This document shows, piece by piece, positions 7,445 through 15,407 of a stretch of DNA of 23,745 bases (its first letter is position 1; each line of letters opens with the position of its first letter). This DNA comes from Bacteroidota bacterium. GTDB taxonomy: Bacteria; Bacteroidota; Bacteroidia; Bacteroidales; B39-G9. The translations under genes and the position numbers were made by a program. The notes under the pieces were generated by a model, which was not told the origin of the DNA, searched no databases, and was given only the letters and a program-made list of their open reading frames with translations. The stretch is from assembly GCA_003648455.1 (NCBI GenBank), contig QMPG01000010.1, forward strand, positions 1 through 23,745. Reading direction: 5' to 3'.

Positions 7445-8071
7445 ATGATTATATATTTGATAAAAGGCATAATTGTAGGAATAGCTGTATCTGCACCAAT
7501 GGGACCAATTGGAGTTTTGTGCGTACAAAAAACAGTTAACAAAGGAAAAGCATTGGGATTTTATTCAGGATTGGGTGCTGCAACTGCCGATACTTTTTAT
7601 GCAATAATTACAGCCTTTGGTCTTACTTATATAACAAATTTTTTACTCAGACATCAATTGTATTTTGAAGTAATAGGAATTTCTGTGCTTTTAGTTTTAG
7701 GTTTAAAAATGTTTTTTTCAAATCCTGTTAAACAATTTAAGGCAAATAAAAGACAAAAAAGGAAAAGAGGGGTTTTTAGCGATTATATTTCAACTTTTTT
7801 TCTTACTATATCAAATCCTCTAACAATAATTTTTTACGGTACAGCTTATGCAGCATTAGGTCTTATAGGCGATACTGACGAAGGCTCTTCATATTTTTTA
7901 ATAGCCGGAATTTTTTCCGGAGCAACTCTATGGTGGTATGTATTAACCACAGTTGTAAATTTATACCGACATAAATTTAAGCTAAAAATTATTTGGAATA
8001 TTAACAGAATTTCAGGAATAGCAATAATTACGCTTTCTTGTTTTGCAATAATTCAATTATTTATAAGATAG
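7445..8071 (+). CDS. LysE/RhtB-family exporter
   Basis: The 208-residue protein has about six membrane segments and the family's N-terminal signature IVGIAVSAPMGPIGVLCVQKTVNKGKALG, with the conserved PxGP motif, and the repeat-like LTISNPLTIIFY further on. The family exports basic or neutral amino acids (lysine, threonine, homoserine, leucine) driven by the proton gradient. Substrate cannot be inferred from the sequence. A basic loop (KANKRQKRKRG, about residues 99-109) separates the two halves. The gene stands alone; its stop is one base away from the stop of the convergent lolD-like gene and no terminator separates them. Confidence 0.85.
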   Translation: MIIYLIKGIIVGIAVSAPMGPIGVLCVQKTVNKGKALGFYSGLGAATADTFYAIITAFGLTYITNFLLRHQLYFEVIGISVLLVLGLKMFFSNPVKQFKANKRQKRKRGVFSDYISTFFLTISNPLTIIFYGTAYAALGLIGDTDEGSSYFLIAGIFSGATLWWYVLTTVVNLYRHKFKLKIIWNINRISGIAIITLSCFAIIQLFIR

Positions 8072-8072
8072 T

Positions 8073-8726
8073 TTAATTCAAAATTACACCATCTTTTATA
8101 GTAAGAATCCTGTCTGACATCTCAGATAATTCTTTATTGTGAGTAACAATAACTATAGTTTGATTATACTTATCTCGCAATGAGAAGAATAATTCGTGTA
8201 ATTCTTTTTTATTTTTGCTGTCGAGATTACCCGAAGGCTCATCAGCTAATAATACCGAAGGATTATTAATTATTGCACGTGCTACAGCAATTCTTTGTTG
8301 CTCACCTCCTGACAGTTCGTTGGGTTTGTGATTTAATCTATTGTCTAAATTTAAAAAGTTAAGAATTTCTTTAGCCTTGTCTTCTGCTTCTTTCTTCGAT
8401 TTATTTGCTATAAATGCAGGAATACATACGTTCTCTAATGCAGTGAATTCCGGTAATAATTGATGAAATTGAAATACAAAACCAATATTTTTATTTCTAA
8501 ATTTGGCTATCTTTTTTTCATTCAGTGATGAAATATCTATATCATTAATAAATATGTTTCCAGAATTTGGTTTTAAAAGAGTTCCTACTACTTGCAACAA
8601 TGTAGTTTTTCCGGCACCACTTGCACCAACAATTGAAACAATCTCACCTTTTTTTATATTAAGATTAATGTCTTTTAATACTTCGAGGCTTCCAAACGAT
8701 TTTTTTATTTTTTCAATCCTAATCAT
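8073..8726 (-). CDS. lolD: ABC transporter ATP-binding protein, LolD-like
   Basis: This 217-residue ATPase has Walker A GASGAGKT (34-41), Q-loop Q86 in the [18 protein letters not shown] stretch typical of LolD/MacB ATPases, signature LSGGEQQR (138-145), Walker B VLLADEP (158-164) and the switch His196. LolD works with the LolC/LolE membrane proteins to release lipoproteins from the inner membrane. No permease gene adjoins it, which is common for lolD in Bacteroidota, so assignment to Lol rather than another MacB-type exporter rests on sequence only. The open frame extends to a TTG at 8732, but the ATG at 8726 ([12 protein letters not shown]) was chosen as the start. It converges on the LysE-type gene with a one-base gap. 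Confidence 0.8.
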   Translation of the reverse strand: MIRIEKIKKSFGSLEVLKDINLNIKKGEIVSIVGASGAGKTTLLQVVGTLLKPNSGNIFINDIDISSLNEKKIAKFRNKNIGFVFQFHQLLPEFTALENVCIPAFIANKSKKEAEDKAKEILNFLNLDNRLNHKPNELSGGEQQRIAVARAIINNPSVLLADEPSGNLDSKNKKELHELFFSLRDKYNQTIVIVTHNKELSEMSDRILTIKDGVILN

Positions 8727-8849
8727 ATACAATTGATTATTAAATATAAATTGTTAATTGTGGGGCATATAATGACAAAATAGTTGCCAATACTCTTCGG
8801 GATTTAGCTAAAGATAACTTTACAACTAATAAACTTCCAACTAATTTAT

Positions 8850-9788
8850 TTACCCAATAATCACAAAATAAATATACACAATATAAACCAATAAAAGAAT
8901 AAAGCCTTTAAAACGTGTTAATACAGTTCTATTTATTGGCAATAGACACAATAGCAGAACCATTGATATTGCAAACATCCAGTAAAAATCATATTCCATA
9001 ATTTTAAAAGAGATATTAATGTTTTTTATAATTGATGTCATCCCCAGAACTCCAAGAATATCAATAATATTTGAACCAATAATTGTCCCAATTGAAATAT
9101 CGGTTTGCTTTCTCACCGCTGCTATTAGAGCTGTTGCCAGTTCGGGCACACTTGTACCAAAAGCAATTACGGTTACGGCAATTATTCTTTGGCTAACGCC
9201 AAGATTTTCGGCAACTTTAACAGCTCCTTTAATTAACCATTCTGCACCAAAATATAACCCTACCGATGATATTATGATTAATATTATTGATTTTGTTAAT
9301 GAAATTTCAGGTTTATGAATTTCTTCATTCTCAATTTTGTTCTCTTTTCTTGATTTGTGTATAGTGAGATATAAAAAGATAGTTAACAAAACTAGAAAAA
9401 TTATTCCTTCAATTGTGTTTAAATTATCATTTAGATAAATGAATAAGTAAAGCAATAAGCCCGAAAACATCATTACAGCCCAATCTATAGGTACAGATTT
9501 TTTTCTTACAGGAATAGGTAAAAGGATGGCAGCAAAGCCTAAAACCAGAGCAACATTGGCAATGTCAGAGCCAATAACATTTCCGATAGCAATTTCGGGA
9601 AATCCTTTTAAGGCAGCATCTAAACTAACAAAAAATTCAGGGGCTGATGTTCCAAATGCAACAACAGTTACACCAACAACTAAGGTAGATATTTTTAAAT
9701 GAGATGCTAAAGCTACACCTCCGTTTAAAAGATATTTGCCACTAAAGTATAATATTATTAAGCCTAATATTAGGTGTATATATTCCAT
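8850..9788 (-). CDS. Calcium/sodium antiporter (CaCA family, YrbG-like)
   Basis: The 312-residue membrane protein has the two inverted alpha-repeats that define cation/calcium exchangers: VVAFGTSAPEFFVSLDAAL with GNVIGSDIANV (residues 42-79), and VIAFGTSVPELATALIAA with GTIIGSNIIDILG (207-246). The paired acidic residues E51 and E216 are the expected ion ligands. About ten membrane segments are visible, split by a charged loop around residues 145-160 (KSRKENKIENEE). The family exchanges Na+ or K+ for Ca2+ at the inner membrane; YrbG of E. coli is the nearest well-known relative. The gene lies downstream of the secDF terminator and 123 bp upstream of lolD and is probably transcribed from its own promoter. 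Confidence 0.9.
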   Translation of the reverse strand: MEYIHLILGLIILYFSGKYLLNGGVALASHLKISTLVVGVTVVAFGTSAPEFFVSLDAALKGFPEIAIGNVIGSDIANVALVLGFAAILLPIPVRKKSVPIDWAVMMFSGLLLYLFIYLNDNLNTIEGIIFLVLLTIFLYLTIHKSRKENKIENEEIHKPEISLTKSIILIIISSVGLYFGAEWLIKGAVKVAENLGVSQRIIAVTVIAFGTSVPELATALIAAVRKQTDISIGTIIGSNIIDILGVLGMTSIIKNINISFKIMEYDFYWMFAISMVLLLCLLPINRTVLTRFKGFILLLVYIVYIYFVIIG

Positions 9789-9865
9789 AATTTTTTTTTA
9801 AATAAAATTTATTAAAGATAAAAAAAAGAGATTGATTAGTCATAAAAAGCCTTTACTGTTTTTTA

Positions 9866-9873
9866 CAAAAATA
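9866..9873 (-). promoter_or_regulatory. Candidate -7 box for the antiporter gene
   Basis: TATTTTTG on the minus strand fits TAnnTTTG and lies 77 bp before the antiporter ATG. It directly abuts the T tract of the secDF terminator, so it may be a by-product of that T-rich run. Confidence 0.3.
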
Positions 9874-9904
9874 AAAAAGTCCTAACAAAGGTTAGGACTT
9901 TTTT
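9873..9904 (-). terminator. Intrinsic terminator of secDF
   Basis: A perfect 14-bp inverted repeat (AAAAAAGTCCTAAC, 4-nt loop, GTTAGGACTTTTTT) lies 19 bp after the secDF stop. On the minus strand the stem ends in a T run. Because the stem itself is flanked by A and T runs it would also work from the plus strand. Confidence 0.9.
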
Positions 9905-9922
9905 CGAAATATAATTAAATAT

Positions 9923-12900
9923 TTATCTTCTTTTCTTAATTTTTTTAGTAGAACCTACAATTTTAATTGTATCGTAAACAATTGGAGAAGCAATGAACAA
10001 TGATGAGTAAGTACCAACTACAACACCAATTAACATCGCAAATACAAAACCTCTAATTGTTTCACCACCAAAAATAAATACTGATAACAATACAATGAAT
10101 GTTGTAATAGATGTAATTACTGTACGACTCAAAGTACTATTTAAGGCATTGTTCATAACATCAATTCTTTTACTTTTTCTATGTAAAGTATTAAATTCTC
10201 TAACACGGTCGAACACAACAACAGTATCATTAATTGAGTATCCAATGACTGTTAAAATTGCAGCTATAAATGATTGGTCAATTTCAAGAGAGAAAGGCAA
10301 AATGCTATATGCTATTGAAAAGACACCAAGTATTATTGCAACGTCATGAACTAAAGCTAAAACAGCTCCAAGTCCATATTGCCAGTTATTAAATCGTATT
10401 AAGATATAAATAAAGATTGCTATTAATGAGAAAAGAATTGAATATAATGCAGATGTTTTTATATCATCGGCAATAGTAGGACCAACTTTTTCAGAACTCA
10501 TTCTGTAATTTTCAATAAATTGTTTAAAAGTTACATTGTCTTTAAATTGTGATTTTAATCCTTCAAACAATTTTGCTTCAACAACATCGTCAATATCGGG
10601 TTCACTAACACCTGAGATTTTTTTTGTTTCAATAATTTCTTCTGCATTTAATTCATTAGCATCAATCAAATATTTTGTTGTTATCTTAACCTGATTGCTT
10701 TCCCCAAATGTTTTAACTTCAGGAGCTTCTCCATACACTTCTGCAAGTTGCTTCTGAATATCAACAGTATTTACGGGATTTTCAAATCTAACTATATATG
10801 TTCTACCTCCGGTGAAGTCAACACCTTTATTTAAACCACGAGTAAATAAAGAAGCAATACCAATTAAAATTATTATGCTTGAAATAACATAAAATATTTT
10901 TCGTTTCCCAATAAAATTTATATGTGTATTATTAAAAGCATTATCGGTTAATTTAATTGAGAAATTAATTTTCCATTTTCTATTCAAGAACCATTCAAAT
11001 ATTAATCGAGTGATAAAAATAGCAGAGAACAATGATGTTACAATACCAATACCAAGAGTAACGGCAAATCCATGAATAGGACCTTTACCAAAATAACCTA
11101 GCACAAGGGCAATTAAGAAAGTAGTAACGTTGGAGTCAATAATTGCTGAATAAGCACCTTTATAACCATCAGATATCGCGAGTTGCAGACCTTTGCCAGC
11201 GCGCAACTCTTCTTTTATTCGGTCATAAATAAGCACGTTAGCATCAACCGACATACCAATGGTAAGAACAATACCGGCAATACCGGGTAATGTTAACACT
11301 GCACCCAAGGACGACAACACTCCTATTATAAAGAACACATTTGCAAGCAATGCTATGTTAGCTGCTACACCTGCACGGTTATAATAGAATAACATAAATG
11401 CCAGAACTAAAACGAAGGCAATGGCAAATGACCATAAACCTTTTTGAATAGCTTCGTGACCAAGGGAAGGACCAACAATTGCTTCTTGAATAATTTTTGC
11501 CGGTGCAGGTAATTTACCTGACTTTAATATGTTTGCAAGGTCTTTTGCTTCAGCAATTGTAAAATTACCACTGATAGATGAACGACCCCCTCTTATTTCT
11601 TGATTAACAACAGGATATGAATAAACGTAATTGTCAAGAACAATAGCAATTTGACGTCCAATATTATTTTTTGTTATGCGAGCCCAGTCTTTAGCTCCTT
11701 TTCCGTTCATACTCATTGATACTTCTGCATTTGCTTTGTTTTGTCCAAACTCAGCACGAGCATTAGTTACAACGTCTCCCGATAATGCAGAATTACCATC
11801 TCGGCTTGTTATTTTTATTGCAATTAATTCATAAAAGTTTTCATCTTTATCAATAGATTTTACTCCCCAGAGAAATTTAATATTTCTTGGGAATAATGAA
11901 CGAATTTGTTTCATGCGTAAGTAAGAATTTACTTTTGCAGTGTCTTTTTTATTTGCATATCCAATAGAAGCACCACTTAATAATTCACCTTTTCGATTAG
12001 TACGTGGAGTTAATACTGAGAATAAAGGATAGTTTTTAGCCATTTGTTCTGCTTGAAAAGCACTTGAACTATCTGTAGCTAAAGAATCTCCTTCTATTTG
12101 GTCAATTAAAGAACTTTCTTTTTCTTTTGTTGAATCGACTTCAATAGTTTCTTTTTTCTCTTTTACAATGTCTTTTTTATTATTTTCGGAAGCTTCTGCC
12201 TCTTTTTTTAGGGTTTCTTCTGCAGTTTGAATTTCTTTCAGCTTATTGTTAGCTGCTAACAAATATTGGTAAACTTCTTTGTTGTCGTATGTTTCCCAGA
12301 ACTCAAGACTTGCTGTTCCTTGTAATAGTTTACGAACACGTTCAGGGTCTTTTATACCAGGTAATTCAACTAATACTCTTCCTGTATTTTCTAATCGTTG
12401 AATATTTGGTTGCGATACACCAAATCGGTCAATTCTTGAACGAAGAATGTTATATGAATTGTCAATTGCATCATTGGTTTCTTTTCTAATAACACTTAAT
12501 ACTTCTTCATTAGTTGAGTTGTAACTTATTCCTCTTTCTTTTAAATCAACAGTATTAAATATTGCAGCAAGTTTACCATTAGGATCAATCTCAACAAATG
12601 CTTCGCCAAACAATGTTACAAAATCTTTTTGGCTGTTTCTCATTCGTTTTTGTGCTAATTTAATAGCATTTATAAATGTTGTGTCCTTACTATTATTAGA
12701 CATTTCTTTAACAACATCTACAACAGATATCTCTAAGGTAACGTTCATACCTCCTTTAAGGTCAAGTCCAAGGTTCAGTTCTCTTTCTTTACACTCTTTA
12801 TATGAAAATTTTCTTATACCTAAAAAGTTGTAAACTGTTTTCCCAGATATTGAATCGAGATATTGATTTTGTTTTACTAGATCTCCATTTGCAAATTCTT

Positions 12901-13006
12901 CTGCATCTTTTTGAATACTATTTGTTACCCATGTAAACGATAGGTGATAGATACACACTAACGCAAAAAGAACGGCAAATATCTTAATTACTCCTTTATT
13001 TCGCAT
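9923..13006 (-). CDS. secDF: Protein translocase subunit SecDF (fused SecD-SecF)
   Basis: The 1027-residue protein is the single-chain SecDF that uses the proton gradient to help the SecYEG channel complete protein export. The SecD half (about 1-675) has an N-terminal helix (7-27), LDLKGG (81-86), a large periplasmic part, and membrane helices from about 520, with the proton-path GMSVDANVLIYDRI (584-597, D588). The SecF half (about 700-1027) has DFTGG (730-734) and the matching GYSINDTVVVFDR motif. A charged Glu/Lys/Ser-rich stretch (about 255-325) interrupts the periplasmic region; similar inserts occur in Bacteroidota SecDF. The gene has its own terminator and a candidate promoter box 61 bp upstream. 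Reading frame is intact over the whole length. Confidence 0.96.
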   Translation of the reverse strand: MRNKGVIKIFAVLFALVCIYHLSFTWVTNSIQKDAEEFANGDLVKQNQYLDSISGKTVYNFLGIRKFSYKECKERELNLGLDLKGGMNVTLEISVVDVVKEMSNNSKDTTFINAIKLAQKRMRNSQKDFVTLFGEAFVEIDPNGKLAAIFNTVDLKERGISYNSTNEEVLSVIRKETNDAIDNSYNILRSRIDRFGVSQPNIQRLENTGRVLVELPGIKDPERVRKLLQGTASLEFWETYDNKEVYQYLLAANNKLKEIQTAEETLKKEAEASENNKKDIVKEKKETIEVDSTKEKESSLIDQIEGDSLATDSSSAFQAEQMAKNYPLFSVLTPRTNRKGELLSGASIGYANKKDTAKVNSYLRMKQIRSLFPRNIKFLWGVKSIDKDENFYELIAIKITSRDGNSALSGDVVTNARAEFGQNKANAEVSMSMNGKGAKDWARITKNNIGRQIAIVLDNYVYSYPVVNQEIRGGRSSISGNFTIAEAKDLANILKSGKLPAPAKIIQEAIVGPSLGHEAIQKGLWSFAIAFVLVLAFMLFYYNRAGVAANIALLANVFFIIGVLSSLGAVLTLPGIAGIVLTIGMSVDANVLIYDRIKEELRAGKGLQLAISDGYKGAYSAIIDSNVTTFLIALVLGYFGKGPIHGFAVTLGIGIVTSLFSAIFITRLIFEWFLNRKWKINFSIKLTDNAFNNTHINFIGKRKIFYVISSIIILIGIASLFTRGLNKGVDFTGGRTYIVRFENPVNTVDIQKQLAEVYGEAPEVKTFGESNQVKITTKYLIDANELNAEEIIETKKISGVSEPDIDDVVEAKLFEGLKSQFKDNVTFKQFIENYRMSSEKVGPTIADDIKTSALYSILFSLIAIFIYILIRFNNWQYGLGAVLALVHDVAIILGVFSIAYSILPFSLEIDQSFIAAILTVIGYSINDTVVVFDRVREFNTLHRKSKRIDVMNNALNSTLSRTVITSITTFIVLLSVFIFGGETIRGFVFAMLIGVVVGTYSSLFIASPIVYDTIKIVGSTKKIKKRR

Positions 13007-13066
13007 TTGTTCTTGTTTTTTATTATTTATTAAAGTTTTTAAATATTTAAATCAAAAAAATTCCGA

Positions 13067-13074
13067 CAAATATA
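13067..13074 (-). promoter_or_regulatory. Candidate -7 promoter box for secDF
   Basis: TATATTTG on the minus strand matches TAnnTTTG and lies about 61 bp upstream of the secDF ATG, in the short gap after the protease gene. The -33 region is not a good match. Confidence 0.45.
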
Positions 13075-13121
13075 TTAATTTTTTTTCTAATCTCACTACA
13101 TTAATTGTTAATATTAAATTT

Positions 13122-13553
13122 TCAACTTTTCATTTTTAATATCAGAAGTTTATTTTCATAATCGATTTTGGCATTATATTTAGTTAAAAAATCGCCTCCT
13201 AATAAACCCCAAATTTGTTTATTGTTGATATCGGCATATAATGAATTTATATGGTCTAGATTTAACAATACGGCTTTGAAGTTTTTTATTGATAAATCTC
13301 CAATTTGTATTTTGTTAACTGTTACCAGTTGTGTATCGGTAAGGTTTGCATTTATGCCCGACGATTTAATTTCTTCGGAATTCTCAATAATTTTTGAGTA
13401 TTTTTCTAATCGACTTGCATCGAAAACCGTTTTTGATGCTCCGGTATCAATAATAATTTCACCTGTTTCGTCATCATTAAAAATAACATTAACAAATAAA
13501 TGAAAATTATTTTTTTCAATTTCAACTAATGAAATTGGAATTTCGTATTTCAT
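13122..13553 (-). CDS. Retropepsin-like aspartic protease family protein
   Basis: The 143-residue protein is a single-domain, retropepsin-like aspartic protease. The catalytic motif IIDTGASKTVFD has D36-T37-G38-A39-S40, and the C-terminal WGLLGGDFLTKYNAKIDYENKLLIL matches the hydrophobic-GG/GD-F-hydrophobic block that packs against the active site and ends in a beta hairpin. Only one DTG motif is present, so a homodimer is expected, as in retroviral proteases. There is no signal peptide or membrane helix, so it should be cytoplasmic. No retroelement genes are near; this is a cellular clan AA protein of unknown target. It lies between the DUF456 and secDF genes, 98 bp and 115 bp from them. Confidence 0.82.
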   Translation of the reverse strand: MKYEIPISLVEIEKNNFHLFVNVIFNDDETGEIIIDTGASKTVFDASRLEKYSKIIENSEEIKSSGINANLTDTQLVTVNKIQIGDLSIKNFKAVLLNLDHINSLYADINNKQIWGLLGGDFLTKYNAKIDYENKLLILKMKS

Positions 13554-13586
13554 GTGCTTATAATTAATTAAGGATTAAAAATTAAG

Positions 13587-13641
13587 AATTAGGAACTATG
13601 ATTATTTGAACTTTTTATGGTTTTAATAATACTTCCTAATT
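13587..13641. repeat. Inverted repeat with long loop in the DUF456-protease gap
   Basis: AATTAGGAA (13587-13595) and TTCCTAATT (13633-13641) are perfect 9-bp inverted arms 37 bp apart, just downstream of the DUF456 gene. Degenerate ATTAAGAATTA-type simple sequence lies beside it. It could be a weak terminator, but it lacks a good T run. Confidence 0.3.
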
Positions 13642-13651
13642 TCAAATTTCA

Positions 13652-14128
13652 TTAAATTAATTCTTTAATAAAATAGTAAATCATTACAAACGACAAAGCT
13701 AATTTTAGTCCGGTACCAAACAAAAAGCCTATTAATGATCCCAGTCCTGATTTTAGAGACTTGTTTGTATCTTTGTTTTTAATATATTCGGCAACAACAG
13801 CTCCCAAAAAAACGCCTACTATCATTCCTATAGGAGGGAAAAAAATCATACCTGCAAAAAATCCAATTGTTGCGCCTATGATGCCGGCTTTTGAACCTCC
13901 AAATTTTTTAACTCCCCACATTGGAACAATGTAATCTACTACAAAAACAATCACAGTAATAATACCAAGTATTAAAAGAAAATTAAATGGGAAATCGGCA
14001 AAACGGGTTAAATGCAAAACAATTATTCCTAAATAACTTATTGGGGGTCCCGGCAAAACTGGCACAATACAACCAATTAAACCTACCAACATAATAATAA
14101 TTGCTAATACTAATAATATCCAGTCCAT
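13652..14128 (-). CDS. DUF456 domain-containing membrane protein
   Basis: This 158-residue protein matches the DUF456 family: an N-terminal hydrophobic pair with the conserved GCIVPVLPGPPISYLGI (about 19-35), VVDYIVPMWGVKKFGGSKAGIIGA (about 63-86), and glycine-rich membrane segments (IGFFAGMIFFPPIGMIVGVFLGAVVAEYI). About four to five membrane helices are likely. The family is widespread with no established function. It lies downstream of the YbhN-like gene, on the same strand but separated by a 162-bp gap full of inverted repeats, and upstream of the protease gene, so it may be transcribed alone. Confidence 0.85.
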   Translation of the reverse strand: MDWILLVLAIIIMLVGLIGCIVPVLPGPPISYLGIIVLHLTRFADFPFNFLLILGIITVIVFVVDYIVPMWGVKKFGGSKAGIIGATIGFFAGMIFFPPIGMIVGVFLGAVVAEYIKNKDTNKSLKSGLGSLIGFLFGTGLKLALSFVMIYYFIKELI

Positions 14129-14168
14129 GAGAAAAAAGTTAAAAGTTCATAAAGTTGAGTCTTTGTGA

Positions 14169-14188
14169 AATCCCGACACTTCGGGATT
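14169..14188. repeat. Short perfect hairpin
   Basis: AATCCCGA, loop CACT, TCGGGATT forms an 8-bp perfect stem next to the larger inverted-repeat element. It lacks a T run on either strand and resembles common intergenic palindromes rather than a terminator. Confidence 0.5.
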
Positions 14189-14196
14189 AAAAGTTT

Positions 14197-14285
14197 GAGT
14201 CCACTCCAAAAAGTGTTTTTCGTCATTGTGATCCGCCAACTGGCGGATCGCAATGACGGCTATGAAGCCTTTCCGGAGTGGACGC
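14197..14285. mobile_element. MITE-like inverted-repeat element A (89 bp)
   Basis: The ends are near-perfect inverted repeats: GAGTCCACTCC at the left, and GCGTCCACTCC when the right end is read in reverse complement, followed inward by AAAAAG and GGAAAG. Inside is an almost perfect palindrome (14221-14258) with 18-bp arms around a 2-nt centre; CGTCATTGTGATCCGCCA pairs with its partner with one mismatch. It contains no coding capacity. The left 31 bp resemble the left end of the element at 23441-23580. No target duplication is visible here (AAGTTT against ATTGAT), which suggests an older copy. Confidence 0.65.
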
Positions 14286-14290
14286 ATTGA

Positions 14291-15247
14291 TTAAAGTTTA
14301 AATTTATAAAAAATAAACGATCCTATTAAAGCCGGAATGGCTATGTTAATTATCCATAAAACAATTGATGTTGAAACAATTCCAACAACTTCATCAGAAA
14401 ACATTCCGAAAAAGAACAAAGCTACTGAACCTCTTATCCCTATTTCTGCTAAAGTAATAGTTGGGATACCGGTCATGGTTAAAAAAACCAATCCTATTGA
14501 AATAAATGCCGGAATAATTCCAATATTTACATTAAAAACGAGTAACAATAAATAAAATTGAGTTAAGAAAACAAAATATCTGATAAAGCTTATTAGTAAT
14601 ATTTTTAATAGTTCCCGTTTGTTATATGATGAAATAATATCAATGTATTTTTTTATTTTTTTTATATATGGTAATTTAATCAAAAAATTTAAACATTTAT
14701 CTAAGTGTAGATAAATAAAAATAATTAAAAAACTGAAAATAAACAATAAAATAATAAGAAGATTACTGTTGAAATTTATTTTAATTATTTTTTCGGGGAA
14801 AATGATTAAAAGAATAATTAACGAAATTAAACCAACGACAATTGTAATAATCAGCTGGCTGAAATTACCTACAATGGTTGCAAAAATTGCGGGTACTCGA
14901 TTTCTTCTTTTTAAAACAAAAATTCTTCCGCCAAATTCTCCAACTCTGTTAGGCGTGAAAATTGAAACAGTAACCCCCGATAAAACAGCTTTTAATGATG
15001 TGAAAAAAGTGATTTTTTCTAAATGTTTTATTAAGATTTTCCATTTTGCAGATTCTATACCCCAATTTGCAAACATCAATAATAAAACAAGAGTTAAAAG
15101 GAATAAACTAGAATAATCGAATTTAAAAAATTGCTCAATAATATTATTTGTTTCATTATAACGATATAACTTTAGTATAATAAAGCCATATGAAGCAATT
15201 ATCACAGATATTTTTATAATTTTTTTGTATATTTTTTTTAATGTCAT
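14291..15247 (-). CDS. YbhN/lysylphosphatidylglycerol synthase-like transmembrane protein
   Basis: The 318-residue protein is built of about eight membrane segments and carries the family motif LKAVLSGVTVSIFTPNRVGEFGGR (around residues 83-105), typical of the UPF0104/YbhN and LPG-synthase flippase-like domain; the catalytic aminoacyl-transferase domain of MprF is absent. Family members are linked to lipid flipping, but the role of stand-alone proteins is mostly unknown. The open frame begins at a TTG (15265), but the ATG at 15247 is preferred because that TTG is part of a good -7 promoter box (15263-15270). It is divergent from rsmA. Its last codons lie 5 bp from a MITE-like element. Confidence 0.8.
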   Translation of the reverse strand: MTLKKIYKKIIKISVIIASYGFIILKLYRYNETNNIIEQFFKFDYSSLFLLTLVLLLMFANWGIESAKWKILIKHLEKITFFTSLKAVLSGVTVSIFTPNRVGEFGGRIFVLKRRNRVPAIFATIVGNFSQLIITIVVGLISLIILLIIFPEKIIKINFNSNLLIILLFIFSFLIIFIYLHLDKCLNFLIKLPYIKKIKKYIDIISSYNKRELLKILLISFIRYFVFLTQFYLLLLVFNVNIGIIPAFISIGLVFLTMTGIPTITLAEIGIRGSVALFFFGMFSDEVVGIVSTSIVLWIINIAIPALIGSFIFYKFKL

Positions 15248-15262
15248 GCTAAAAAAATTAAA

Positions 15263-15270
15263 CAAATATA
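15263..15270 (-). promoter_or_regulatory. Candidate -7 promoter box for the YbhN-like gene
   Basis: TATATTTG on the minus strand matches TAnnTTTG and lies 15 bp before the ATG at 15247. It overlaps the alternative TTG start, which argues against that start. Confidence 0.45.
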
Positions 15271-15407
15271 TAAAGATATTTGAATTTGAAATAAGATTTT
15301 AGAACTTTACACAGTTAAATTAGTTGAAAGCTTACAAAGTTCATACAGTTTTTAAAGTTTCAAATTCATAAAGTTGAAAGTTTGTAATTCTTAATACATA
15401 ATACATA

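Noticed and set aside
5224..8071. Lysine metabolism island linking the saccharopine dehydrogenase-family gene and the LysE-type exporter
   Set aside because: They are separated by a convergent tRNA methyltransferase gene and a terminator, and LysE-family proteins have many substrates; proximity alone is not enough.
13122..13553. Remnant of a retroelement
   Set aside because: No reverse transcriptase, integrase or retroelement repeat is near, and the frame is an intact cellular-type single-domain protein.
14186..14300. ATTAAAAGTTT and ATTAAAGTTT on either side of element A as a target duplication
   Set aside because: The copies differ by an indel and the right one is not adjacent to the element end; it falls in the coding end of the neighbouring gene.
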